Shown: piece after piece, positions 1 through 6,506 of the stretch
Layout of the letters: the number at the start of each line of letters is the position of its first letter
Numbering within the stretch: the first letter of the stretch is position 1
Source: CATZDY01 sp045599035
GTDB taxonomy: Bacteria > Bacillota > Desulfotomaculia > Desulfotomaculales > Desulfocucumaceae
NCBI GenBank assembly: GCA_045599035.1
Contig: JAZRVI010000046.1
Span: 1-36,794, forward strand
Reading direction: 5' to 3'
DNA: 36,794 nucleotides
Notes under the pieces: model-generated
Database searches by the model: none
What the model was told of the DNA's origin: nothing
Seen by the model: only the letters and a program-made list of their open reading frames with translations
Program-made: the position numbers and the translations under genes

Positions 1-171
1 ACATAGATTTAATATACCCTGAATATCAGGGAGCTTGACTTTACTTCCCTGCTGTATGGCAGAAATTAGATGCCAATGTAATCAACGGATTGCTTGTCTA
101 TAAAGTTTCTTTGCTCTAAGCATAAACTTGTATTCCAAAGTTTGAAAATGATGTACGATTACAAGCAACGC
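1..171. other. Left-end non-coding sequence
   Basis: No coding sequence is supported here. A small hairpin, CCCTGA-ATA-TCAGGG, lies at 17-31. From base 75 onward the sequence belongs to the inverted repeat. The first 74 bases have no counterpart at the right end, so this copy shows more of the flank or element than the right copy does. Confidence 0.5.
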
Positions 172-213
172 TTAACAATTGGAACCCCACAGGCAAGCCT
201 GTGGGTAAGTCAG
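75..213. repeat. Left arm of a 139-bp terminal inverted repeat
   Basis: Bases 75-213 match the reverse complement of 36655-36793 along their full length, with three differences: one isolated base and the two central bases of a hairpin. The hairpin (CCACAGGC-AA-GCCTGTGG, about 187-204) lies next to the inner edge, which reads CTGACTTAC towards the repeat. The arm supplies the last codons and stop of the mpg remnant. A subterminal hairpin just after a TTAC-like motif resembles the ends of IS200/IS605-type elements, but no transposase is in view. A repeat where an assembly broke would look the same. Confidence 0.9.
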
Positions 214-624
214 CCCCAAAGCTTGTACCAAACAGGCTGGCCCCTGACATAAATTGGGACGATAGGAGCGTCGCTTTCGCATTAGCTCCAAGCCTTCCAG
301 CGGTTCCAAGGCTCGAATTAAAACCGCTTCGCCCTGACCTTCCGAGGCAGTCACCACATTAAAGCACTGGTGAATACCATAAATGGTGTAAATGTAAGCC
401 CGACCCGGCGGGCCAAACATGGGCTGATTGCGTCGGGTTGGACCGGCAAAAGAATGGCTGGCCGGATCTCCGCTCAAATAGGCTTCGGTTTCCACAATTC
501 GGCCAGCGGTAATTCCTTCCGGGGTTTGATGCCACAGCACTTTGCCCAAAAGCCAGCGGGCGGCTGACAGGGTATCCTGCAAATTTAAGTTTAGCTGTTG
601 AGAAAAATCCCAATTATTGGACAT
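172..624 (-). pseudogene. mpg: 3-methyladenine DNA glycosylase (AAG/Mpg family), C-terminally truncated
   Basis: This is a base-excision glycosylase that removes alkylated purines. The family core is clear: VETEAY (residues 44-49, with the presumed catalytic Glu47), SHS, the stretch from MFGPPGRAY to IYGIHQCFNV, and AVLIRALEPLEG. The ORF has 150 residues; the family is usually about 190-200. Homology stops at ALGLT, and the last ~10 residues and the stop are encoded by the terminal inverted repeat, so the C-terminal part of the fold is missing. The start is ATG with AAGGAG 7 nt upstream, and it overlaps the last base of the tmk stop, so translation is probably coupled. It is probably inactive, broken either by element insertion or by the assembly ending in a repeat. 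Confidence 0.8.
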
Positions 625-1223
625 TAAAGCACTCCTTGTAAAAACTGAATAATCCGTAAATTAACTTCTTCTGGTGATCCGCTTCCGGAGATCCAAAAAC
701 AATTTTTTTCCTGTTTAGATAATTTTTGATAACCAATCCAGACCAATTTTTGTAAATCAGCTTTTTCCAGACGATCCGAGGGAGCAAGCCGATGACATTT
801 TTCCGGAGGCAAATCCAGAAGCAAATTAATCAAGGGCAAATCTGAGGGCAAAATCAGCCGGAGCAAAGCCCGCAGCCAAGCCAAATCCAAACCCCGGCCA
901 AAACCTTGATAGGCCAGAGTGGAAAGATAAAAGCGATCAGACAGCACAATTTGTCCTTTGTGCAGGGCAGGCAGAATAACCTCCTGCAAAAGCTGTATTC
1001 GAGCAGCCGCAAAAACCAGAGCTTCGCTTTGTCCGCTCCAGTTGAGGTTTTCTTCCCGCAATAAGATTTGCCGCAGATTTTCCCCCAGTCTGGTTCCTCC
1101 CGGCTCCCGGGTGCAGATTACTTCCCGCCCCTGAGCCTGCAAGTAAGCTGTCAAAAGCTTAATCTGGCTGGTTTTGCCACAGCCGTCCAAGCCTTCCAAT
1201 GCGATTAAAATTCCCTTAGCCAA
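624..1223 (-). CDS. tmk: Thymidylate kinase
   Basis: It phosphorylates dTMP to dTDP in the cytosol for DNA synthesis. The P-loop GLDGCGKT spans residues 11-18. TREPGGT follows, then DRFYLSTLAYQGFGRGLD, the dTMP-binding and catalytic segment of the family. At 199 residues it is close to the usual ~205-215. The start is TTG, chosen because GGGAG sits about 8 nt upstream and because it gives the canonical N-terminus before the P-loop. It lies between the decarboxylase gene and mpg on the same strand. A decarboxylase-family gene beside tmk near the origin is also known in bacilli. The C-terminal lid region is somewhat divergent, but the identity is secure. Confidence 0.95.
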   Translation of the reverse strand: MAKGILIALEGLDGCGKTSQIKLLTAYLQAQGREVICTREPGGTRLGENLRQILLREENLNWSGQSEALVFAAARIQLLQEVILPALHKGQIVLSDRFYLSTLAYQGFGRGLDLAWLRALLRLILPSDLPLINLLLDLPPEKCHRLAPSDRLEKADLQKLVWIGYQKLSKQEKNCFWISGSGSPEEVNLRIIQFLQGVL

Positions 1224-1391
1224 ATTATCAACTCCCTGCTTTTTTGGGAATAATTAAAAACATCAACCGACTTCTCAATATTTCAAATAGCTTTTTTTGC
1301 CCTTAAAAGCCCCTTTTTAGGCGTTCAGATTCCTTTGGCACCCTCCAAGTCATTCCGAACAGTTCCTGGCCTTAAAATGGCCTTTACGGGC
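1224..1391. other. Spacer between the decarboxylase gene and tmk
   Basis: This 168-bp spacer has several imperfect TTAAAA/GGCC-type inverted motifs (for example around 1375-1405 on the minus strand) that could form weak hairpins. I see no clear intrinsic terminator or promoter. The decarboxylase 3' end has a run of nine C followed by six A on the coding strand (1409-1423). Confidence 0.3.
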
Positions 1392-2858
1392 TTAAAAAAG
1401 CCATTTGCTTTTTTGGGGGGGGGAACAGTCGTCTACAACCCCCAACCAGTTTAATTCCGGATCTCCGGAGGTTTGGCAGTGCAGCTTATATTTTCGCACC
1501 GCCAGCAGATAATCCCGGATTTCCGGGGTAATAATTTCTCCAGGCATGAGTACCGGAACTCCAGGCGGATAAACGGCCAGCCAATCCGAGCTGATTTTGC
1601 CGACGGCCTCTTCCAGTTTCAATGGCCTTTTTAGAGCCAGAAAGGCCTCTCTGGGTCTTAAAACAGCCTGAAAGGACTTGGGGGATGGCAAAGAAATAAA
1701 ACGGCCTTCTGGGGGCATTTTAGCGATTTCCGCCAAAGCCTTGTACAAAAATTCCCCCTGAGCAGGACGATAATTTAGGCCCAGCACCAAAACTATAAAG
1801 CCGGGAGCCGCCATTTCCACCGGGATTTGCCGTTTGGCCAAAGCTTTGGCCAAGCAATAGCCGTCCCAGCCTTCCAGTTTACAAACCAGCCGCAGAGGAT
1901 CCAAATATTTAATTCCGGCTTGTCCCAGATAGTCCTGATCCAGCAGCTTCAAACCTCGAATTTGACTAAGCTGCCGCCTTAAAACTTTGGCTCGTTCGAT
2001 TTGCTGAGTCAAAAGAGCCTTGCCTTGTTCCTGCCAAAAAGCAACTGCCCCTTCCAGAGAAAGCATCAGGGGATAGGAAGGGCTGGTAGTTTGCAGTAAA
2101 GAAAGCTGACGAGCCAATTCTGCCGGAGCAATTTTTAACCCTTGAGCGTGCAGCAAAGCGGTTTGTGTCAACGAACCGCCGGTTTTGTGCAGACTTTGCA
2201 CACAAGCTTCTGCTCCGGCTTGCAAGGCTCCCGGTGCCAGCTCCGAATTAAAATAAAAATGGCAGCCATGAGCTTCATCCACCAATAAAGGAGCGTCAAG
2301 CTGTTTCCAAGCGGTCAAATCCCCGCTGATCCCCTGGTAGTTTGGGTAAACCTCAACCAGAGCATTTAGTTTAAGCTGACCTTGGGTTTGCCTTTGAGCG
2401 ATTTCCTGAAGCTGAACAGGCTCAATGGCTCCCGGACAATTAAAATCCGGTACCAGCGGGGGATAGATCCATTCCGGCTGGGCTCCGCTTAGAATCAGGC
2501 CGCTTAAAACTGAACGATGGGAATTGCGGTTGAGCAGAACCTTTTGTCCAGCTTGAGCCGCCGTCCAAAGCAAAGCCTGCAATCCCACCGAGCTGCCGTT
2601 AACCAGAAAAAAGCTTTGCCTGGCTCCAAAAGTCCGGGCGGCCTGCTCCTCAGCCTGCTTAATTACCCCTTGGGGCTGGTGTAAATCATCCAGCCCTTCA
2701 ATTTCGGTAAAATCAGCTGCATAAAGGGCTTTGCCCAAGATTTGGCTTGTAGTTAAACAAGGAGCCTGACCGCCATGCCCAGGGAAGTGAAAACGGGTGG
2801 GCTGATCAATTTTTTGCTGTACGGCCCAGGTTAGGGGCATTTCAGGCATCTTAGGCAT
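1392..2858 (-). CDS. Orn/Lys/Arg decarboxylase-family PLP enzyme
   Basis: This is a fold-type I PLP enzyme of the short (about 480-residue) Orn/Lys/Arg decarboxylase group, like Bacillus YaaO/SpeA. It probably makes a polyamine or diamine from a basic amino acid; the substrate cannot be read from the sequence. Visible are FHFPGHGG near residue 24, the cofactor segment NGSSVGLQA (88-95), DEAHG (194-198) and the Schiff-base lysine in QSLHKTGG (Lys225). The C-terminal YPPGVPVLMPGE is typical of the family's small domain. The first ATG overlaps the dnaN stop by 8 bp and has no good ribosome binding site; Met4 and Met7 are alternatives, and coupling to dnaN is likely. A C9 homopolymer near the 3' end could hide a frameshift affecting only the last few residues. 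Confidence 0.88.
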   Translation of the reverse strand: MPKMPEMPLTWAVQQKIDQPTRFHFPGHGGQAPCLTTSQILGKALYAADFTEIEGLDDLHQPQGVIKQAEEQAARTFGARQSFFLVNGSSVGLQALLWTAAQAGQKVLLNRNSHRSVLSGLILSGAQPEWIYPPLVPDFNCPGAIEPVQLQEIAQRQTQGQLKLNALVEVYPNYQGISGDLTAWKQLDAPLLVDEAHGCHFYFNSELAPGALQAGAEACVQSLHKTGGSLTQTALLHAQGLKIAPAELARQLSLLQTTSPSYPLMLSLEGAVAFWQEQGKALLTQQIERAKVLRRQLSQIRGLKLLDQDYLGQAGIKYLDPLRLVCKLEGWDGYCLAKALAKRQIPVEMAAPGFIVLVLGLNYRPAQGEFLYKALAEIAKMPPEGRFISLPSPKSFQAVLRPREAFLALKRPLKLEEAVGKISSDWLAVYPPGVPVLMPGEIITPEIRDYLLAVRKYKLHCQTSGDPELNWLGVVDDCSPPQKSKWLF

Positions 2859-3972
2859 GAGGAATCGCCCTGTTTATTTTAACCGGTACTAAAATGGCCA
2901 GAAATTGTTCTTTTTCAGTTTCTTCCAGAGCTTGGAAGATAGAGGGGCTGTAGGGGCCGGAAGGCTTGAGATAAATTTTTTCACTTTCCAAAACCCGCAG
3001 AATATCGTTGAGGAATTTGACATTATAGCCAATTTCCAGATCCTGTCCGCTGAACTCGGTTTCCAGTTCTTCTCGAATCCAACCGCTTTCAGCTCGAATC
3101 GTCAAGGTCAGGCCGGCCTGATTCAAGCTAAGCTGTACATTGGATTTTTTTTCTCCAGCCAGCAAAGCCACTCTTTCGGCTGAATCCAGAAATTCATTGC
3201 GGTTCAGCACGGCTTGAGCCGAAAATTCCTTAGGAATAACCTGCTGATAGGAGGGATACTTGCCTGCAATTAAGCGGATTATGAAAATGGTTTTTTCAGA
3301 GGCCAGCACCAAATGCCGAGCTCCAATGGTCACTTGAATTTGCTTCCTAAAGTCACTGGTGCGAATAAATTCACCAATGGTTTTGGCCGGAATAATAATT
3401 TTAATTTTTTCCGGGGCGGCAAAATCCAAAATACTTTTGCGAATGGCCATGCGATAGGAATCAGTGGTAACAGCGGTCAGCAAATTATCTTCAATTTCCA
3501 GCAAAACCCCGGTAAAAACCGGCTGACTGATGTCATTGGAAGCCGCAAACAATACTTGTTTAAAAATATCCTTGAGCTTTTCGGCCTCAATTTCAAAGCT
3601 GAAAACTGCTTCCGGCAGAACAAATTCTGGAAAGCTTTCGGCATTGTAGGCGTTGAGATTAAATTCCGAATTGCCGTACTGGATTTTTAACTGGGTATTT
3701 TCCAGATTACTTTCAATTTGGAGCAGGGTATTGGGCAGTCTCTTGGCAAAATCGGTTATATAACGAGCTGGCAATAAAATGCTGCCTTCCTGTTCGATTT
3801 GAGCTTCTGTTTGACAGCGAATAAACAGGTCGGGGTCAGAAGCAATTAAAGTTAACTGATTTTCCTTAGCCTGGAAGAAGATTCCTCCGGAATTGGTCAG
3901 GGAATTTTTTACAGCCCGTTGAACAATTTGCAGGGCATTTAAAAAATTGTCCCTGTGGATAAATAATTTCAT
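2851..3972 (-). CDS. dnaN: DNA polymerase III beta subunit (sliding clamp)
   Basis: This ring-forming processivity clamp is loaded at forks and also binds repair factors. At 373 residues it matches the usual length of three repeated clamp domains. The N-terminus MKLFIHRDNFLNALQIVQRAVKN, the central PVFTGVLLEIEDNLLTAVTTDSYRMA segment and the C-terminal segment ending FLAILVPVKI are typical. The ATG start is preceded by GAGGTG at about 8 nt. It lies downstream of dnaA across the DnaA-box array, as in most Firmicutes. Unusually, the next gene is not recF but the decarboxylase, which overlaps it by 8 bp. Confidence 0.97.
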   Translation of the reverse strand: MKLFIHRDNFLNALQIVQRAVKNSLTNSGGIFFQAKENQLTLIASDPDLFIRCQTEAQIEQEGSILLPARYITDFAKRLPNTLLQIESNLENTQLKIQYGNSEFNLNAYNAESFPEFVLPEAVFSFEIEAEKLKDIFKQVLFAASNDISQPVFTGVLLEIEDNLLTAVTTDSYRMAIRKSILDFAAPEKIKIIIPAKTIGEFIRTSDFRKQIQVTIGARHLVLASEKTIFIIRLIAGKYPSYQQVIPKEFSAQAVLNRNEFLDSAERVALLAGEKKSNVQLSLNQAGLTLTIRAESGWIREELETEFSGQDLEIGYNVKFLNDILRVLESEKIYLKPSGPYSPSIFQALEETEKEQFLAILVPVKINRAIPHA

Positions 3973-4327
3973 GTTATCAACACCTCGAATTTTTTTCGAT
4001 TTCGCAGATCATGATCATTATCAAGATCTTAGTAGTAGTAGTAGTAGGGCCTGTGGATATGTGGATAACTTTTTTTTAAGCCTTGCAAACCCGCTGATAG
4101 TGCGGGATGAGAGAGACCAAAGTTATCCACAGGCCTGTGGATAACCTGTGGATAACCTGTGGATAAGTTGTGGATAAGTTGTGGATAACTTTTTGAGCCG
4201 AAAGACAAAACGCAAAAGTTATCCACAGGTTATCCACAGATCACCCCCGAGTTATCCACAGGTTATCCACAGATTTTGTTGAGTTATCCACAGGTTATCC
4301 ACAGGTTTGGCCGAAGTTATCCACAGG
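3973..4327. other. oriC: Replication origin oriC, dnaA-dnaN intergenic part
   Basis: This 355-bp non-coding stretch carries 15 DnaA boxes (TTATCCACA or its complement, one ending in T instead of A). Starts are 4052, 4060, 4136, 4147, 4158, 4169, 4180 (reverse) and 4123, 4219, 4230, 4252, 4263, 4284, 4295, 4317 (forward). Most neighbours in the two main arrays are 11 bp or about 22 bp apart, so they lie on one face of the helix. At its dnaN side is a basal unwinding module: two boxes, GGCC, then six TAG trinucleotides. A CCCGC/GCGGG hairpin (4090-4106) sits between the module and the main array. Confidence 0.95.
4030..4047 (+). promoter_or_regulatory. DnaA-trio element (six TAG repeats)
   Basis: Six uninterrupted TAG triplets are followed by GGCC and then two DnaA boxes (4052-4060 and 4060-4068, sharing one base). 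This is the order described for the Bacillus subtilis unwinding module: boxes, GC-rich spacer, then 3'-GAT-5' trios on the strand bound by the DnaA filament. It implies that melting starts in the AT-rich DNA between the trio and the dnaN start. Six perfect repeats is unusually regular. Confidence 0.85.
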
Positions 4328-5656
4328 CTAAACTTGCAGTCTATGGATAACTTTTTTTAAATGATACTCTAAATCCTTATTTTCATGTAATTCAATTTGC
4401 ACTTTATTACAAGCGTGCATCACTGTGGTATGATCCCGACCGCCAAAATATTTACCAATTTGAGGCAGGGAAAGGTTGGTTAATTCCCTGGCCAGATACA
4501 TGGCAATTTGTCGGGGAAAGGCTACATTTTTGGTTCGTTTTTTGGCAATTAAATCTTCAAAACCTAGTTCAAAATAAGCACAAACGGCCTGATGAATTAA
4601 TTTAATACTAACCGTATTTTCCGTTTTGCCGGGAAATACATTATTCAAAACATTTTTGGTCATTTCTAAGGTAATATTGCTGCCATTAATAGACGCATAA
4701 GCGATTAAACGGGTTAATGCTCCTTCTAATTCCCGGATGTTGGATTGAATGTGCATGGCAATATAGTCTAAAATAGGCTCATCAATGTTCAGGTTTTCAG
4801 TAATTACTCTTTTTCTTAAAATAGCCACTCTGGTTTCCAGGTCTGGAGGCTGAACATCGGTAATCAGACCCCACTCAAAGCGGGAACGCAGGCGATCTTC
4901 CAGGGTGGGAATCTCCTTAGGTGGACGGTCGCTGGATATAATAATTTGTTTGTTATCTTCATACAAGCTGTTAAAAGTATGGAAAAATTCCTCCTGAGTG
5001 GAATCTTTGCCAGCCAGGAATTGAATATCATCAATCAATAAAATATCCATTTTGCGGTATTTATTGCGAAATTCCTCTTGTTTTTTATCGCGGATGGAGT
5101 TAATCAAATCGGTGGTAAATTTTTCGGAAGTAGCATAGGCGATCCGGCAGTTTTTATTTCTTCCCTGAATGTGCCAGGCTACAGCGTGCATCAGGTGGGT
5201 TTTGCCTAAACCTACTCCGCCGTAAATAAAAAAAGGATTGTAGGTTTTGGAAGGGGCTTCCGCAACGGCCAAAGCTGCCGCATAGGCGAAGCGGTTGCTG
5301 GTTCCGACAACAAAAGAATCAAAAGTATATTTGGGGTTTAAATTAACATATTGATCGCTGTATTCAGAGTTCTGAGCAATTTGGTAAATTTCTTCTGGAA
5401 TTTCCTCCTCCAGAATAAATTTAACTTGCATATTTTTGCCCGCAATTTGGCATAAAGCCGCCTGAATTGAGGTCAGGTATTTATTAGTCAGCCATTCTTT
5501 GGAATAACTTTCTGGAGCTTTGATAAACAAGGTATTTCGGGCTAATTCAATTGGTTTTATCTTTTTCAACCAATTATCCAAATTATTGGTAAAATTGGAT
5601 TCTCTTAAGATTGTAATAATCTCATCCCATAAGCCTGACAATTCGTTTTCGGTCAT
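4328..5656 (-). CDS. dnaA: Chromosomal replication initiator DnaA
   Basis: This AAA+ initiator binds the flanking DnaA boxes and melts oriC. From the chosen start it has 442 residues. Domain I occupies roughly 1-80. Walker A GGVGLGKT lies at 146-153, Walker B LLIDDIQF at about 206-213, and the domain IV DNA-binding signature DHTTVMHAC near 409-416. I place the start at the ATG at 5656, which has AGGAGG 8 nt upstream. An in-frame ATG at 5692 lacks a ribosome binding site and would translate through a DnaA box. Boxes on both sides and a consensus promoter interleaved with that region suggest DnaA-ATP autoregulation. Confidence 0.97.
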   Translation of the reverse strand: MTENELSGLWDEIITILRESNFTNNLDNWLKKIKPIELARNTLFIKAPESYSKEWLTNKYLTSIQAALCQIAGKNMQVKFILEEEIPEEIYQIAQNSEYSDQYVNLNPKYTFDSFVVGTSNRFAYAAALAVAEAPSKTYNPFFIYGGVGLGKTHLMHAVAWHIQGRNKNCRIAYATSEKFTTDLINSIRDKKQEEFRNKYRKMDILLIDDIQFLAGKDSTQEEFFHTFNSLYEDNKQIIISSDRPPKEIPTLEDRLRSRFEWGLITDVQPPDLETRVAILRKRVITENLNIDEPILDYIAMHIQSNIRELEGALTRLIAYASINGSNITLEMTKNVLNNVFPGKTENTVSIKLIHQAVCAYFELGFEDLIAKKRTKNVAFPRQIAMYLARELTNLSLPQIGKYFGGRDHTTVMHACNKVQIELHENKDLEYHLKKVIHRLQV

Positions 5657-5684
5657 TAAAACTGCCTCCTGGGTTCTTGGCGAG

Positions 5685-5794
5685 TTATCCACAGGTTTTC
5701 CCCCTTACCTGTGGATAACCTGTGGATAACCTGTGGATAACTCAACAAAATCTGTGGATAACTCAGCAAAATCTGTGGATAAGTCTGTGGATAA
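5685..5794. other. oriC: oriC part 2: DnaA-box cluster upstream of dnaA
   Basis: Seven perfect DnaA boxes lie between the dnaA start and its promoter: 5685 (forward) and 5710, 5721, 5732, 5753, 5774, 5786 (reverse). Spacings of 11, 11, 21, 21 and 12 bp keep them near helical phase. Together with the dnaA-dnaN array they form a bipartite origin like that of Bacillus. Being in the dnaA leader, they are also candidate sites for autorepression. Confidence 0.93.
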
Positions 5795-5813
5795 CTTTTT
5801 AGCAGCAAATATT

Positions 5814-5842
5814 ATCATATCAAAAACCCTAGCTTTTTTCAA
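5814..5842 (-). promoter_or_regulatory. dnaA promoter
   Basis: Minus-strand -35 TTGAAA (5837-5842), a 17-bp spacer and -10 TATGAT (5814-5819) lie just upstream of the dnaA-proximal DnaA boxes. The transcript leader would run through the whole box cluster. Confidence 0.75.
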
Positions 5843-5946
5843 CTCAAATTCTCGGATTTTTGTTCAGTAAAAGTAATAATATGGTAATTTATCTGCAAAT
5901 TTTTTTCCAGTTTAGCAGCTGTAAATCTTTGGATAATTTCTGCTGT

Positions 5947-6180
5947 TTAGAGCAGCTTTTGCTCTACCAAAATGGTATGCAAACCAATTTTTTGAATATT
6001 TTTCCATTCAAGGCTTAGATCTTTTTCGGCTCGCCAAAAGCCGTATTTTTTTCCGCCTTGTAAAATTAAGGCTTGAATTTGTCCAGTATCTGGATCAATC
6101 ACCAAATCTTTTAAGGATCCCAAACGGGAACCATCTTCAGTATTAATGATTTCCCGACGGCTTAATTCACTGACTTTCAT
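5947..6180 (-). CDS. YlmC/YmxH-family PRC-barrel protein
   Basis: A 77-residue single PRC-barrel domain: MKVSELSRREIINTEDG, then GSLKDLVIDPDTGQIQALIL, then a conserved aromatic/basic middle. This is the size and pattern of the YlmC/YmxH group found in spore formers, often annotated as a sporulation protein. The biochemical role is not established. The ATG is preceded by AAGGGA. It is transcribed towards dnaA and stops about 105 bp from the dnaA -35 box. No partner gene is adjacent. Confidence 0.85.
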   Translation of the reverse strand: MKVSELSRREIINTEDGSRLGSLKDLVIDPDTGQIQALILQGGKKYGFWRAEKDLSLEWKNIQKIGLHTILVEQKLL

Positions 6181-6460
6181 TCTATCCCTTCTTTCCGGCT
6201 TATTCCTGCTTTATTCTATGTGTCAAAGCAGGCGGGGGTTAAAAATTTGGGGCTGATTTATCTTGTTATAGTAAGAATTGATAACAAGTTAAATCTGTTG
6301 TAAGTAGAAAATTATGGAAAAAATTAACTAACTATTTAAGGTCTTTTTCAGATAAATTACTGCTTTTGGACTTTTATAAATCATATTTTACTTTATCTTT
6401 TAACCCTGAATTTCGCAAAAATATAGCTTTTAATTGATATTTTTCTCACTAAATTAAAAA
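6181..6460. other. AT-rich intergenic region upstream of the PRC-barrel gene
   Basis: No coding sequence is supported. There is a perfect 8-bp inverted repeat, CTTGTTAT (6262-6269) and ATAACAAG (6281-6288), which may be an operator or a weak hairpin. The rest is AT-rich and ends at the parS/terminator palindrome. Confidence 0.4.
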
Positions 6461-6488
6461 AGAGAATGTTTCATGTGAAACATTCTCT
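6455..6488 (-). terminator. Intrinsic terminator of mutS2, coinciding with the parS-like palindrome
   Basis: Read on the minus strand downstream of mutS2, the 28-bp palindrome forms a 13-bp stem with a 2-nt loop and is followed directly by TTTTTT (6455-6460) and a further T-rich stretch. This is the pattern of an intrinsic terminator. Confidence 0.75.
6461..6488. promoter_or_regulatory. parS: parS-like site within a 28-bp perfect palindrome
   Basis: The core TGTTTCATGTGAAACA (6467-6482) differs from the common Firmicute parS consensus TGTTTCACGTGAAACA at one of the two central bases. The palindrome extends six further bases on each side (AGAGAA/TTCTCT). It lies under 1 kb from the upstream oriC boxes, as expected for Spo0J/ParB sites. 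An identical 16-mer occurs at 20148. No parA/parB gene is in the window. Confidence 0.75.
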
Positions 6489-6506
6489 GGAACAAGCTTT
6501 TATTTT

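Noticed and set aside
4120..4325. Regular short repeats resembling a CRISPR array or plasmid iterons
   Set aside because: The 9-mers are DnaA boxes in both orientations between dnaA and dnaN, with spacers of only 2-13 bp.
5657..5692. Longer dnaA with a start at 5692
   Set aside because: No ribosome binding site, and it would translate a DnaA box. The ATG at 5656 has AGGAGG at ideal spacing.
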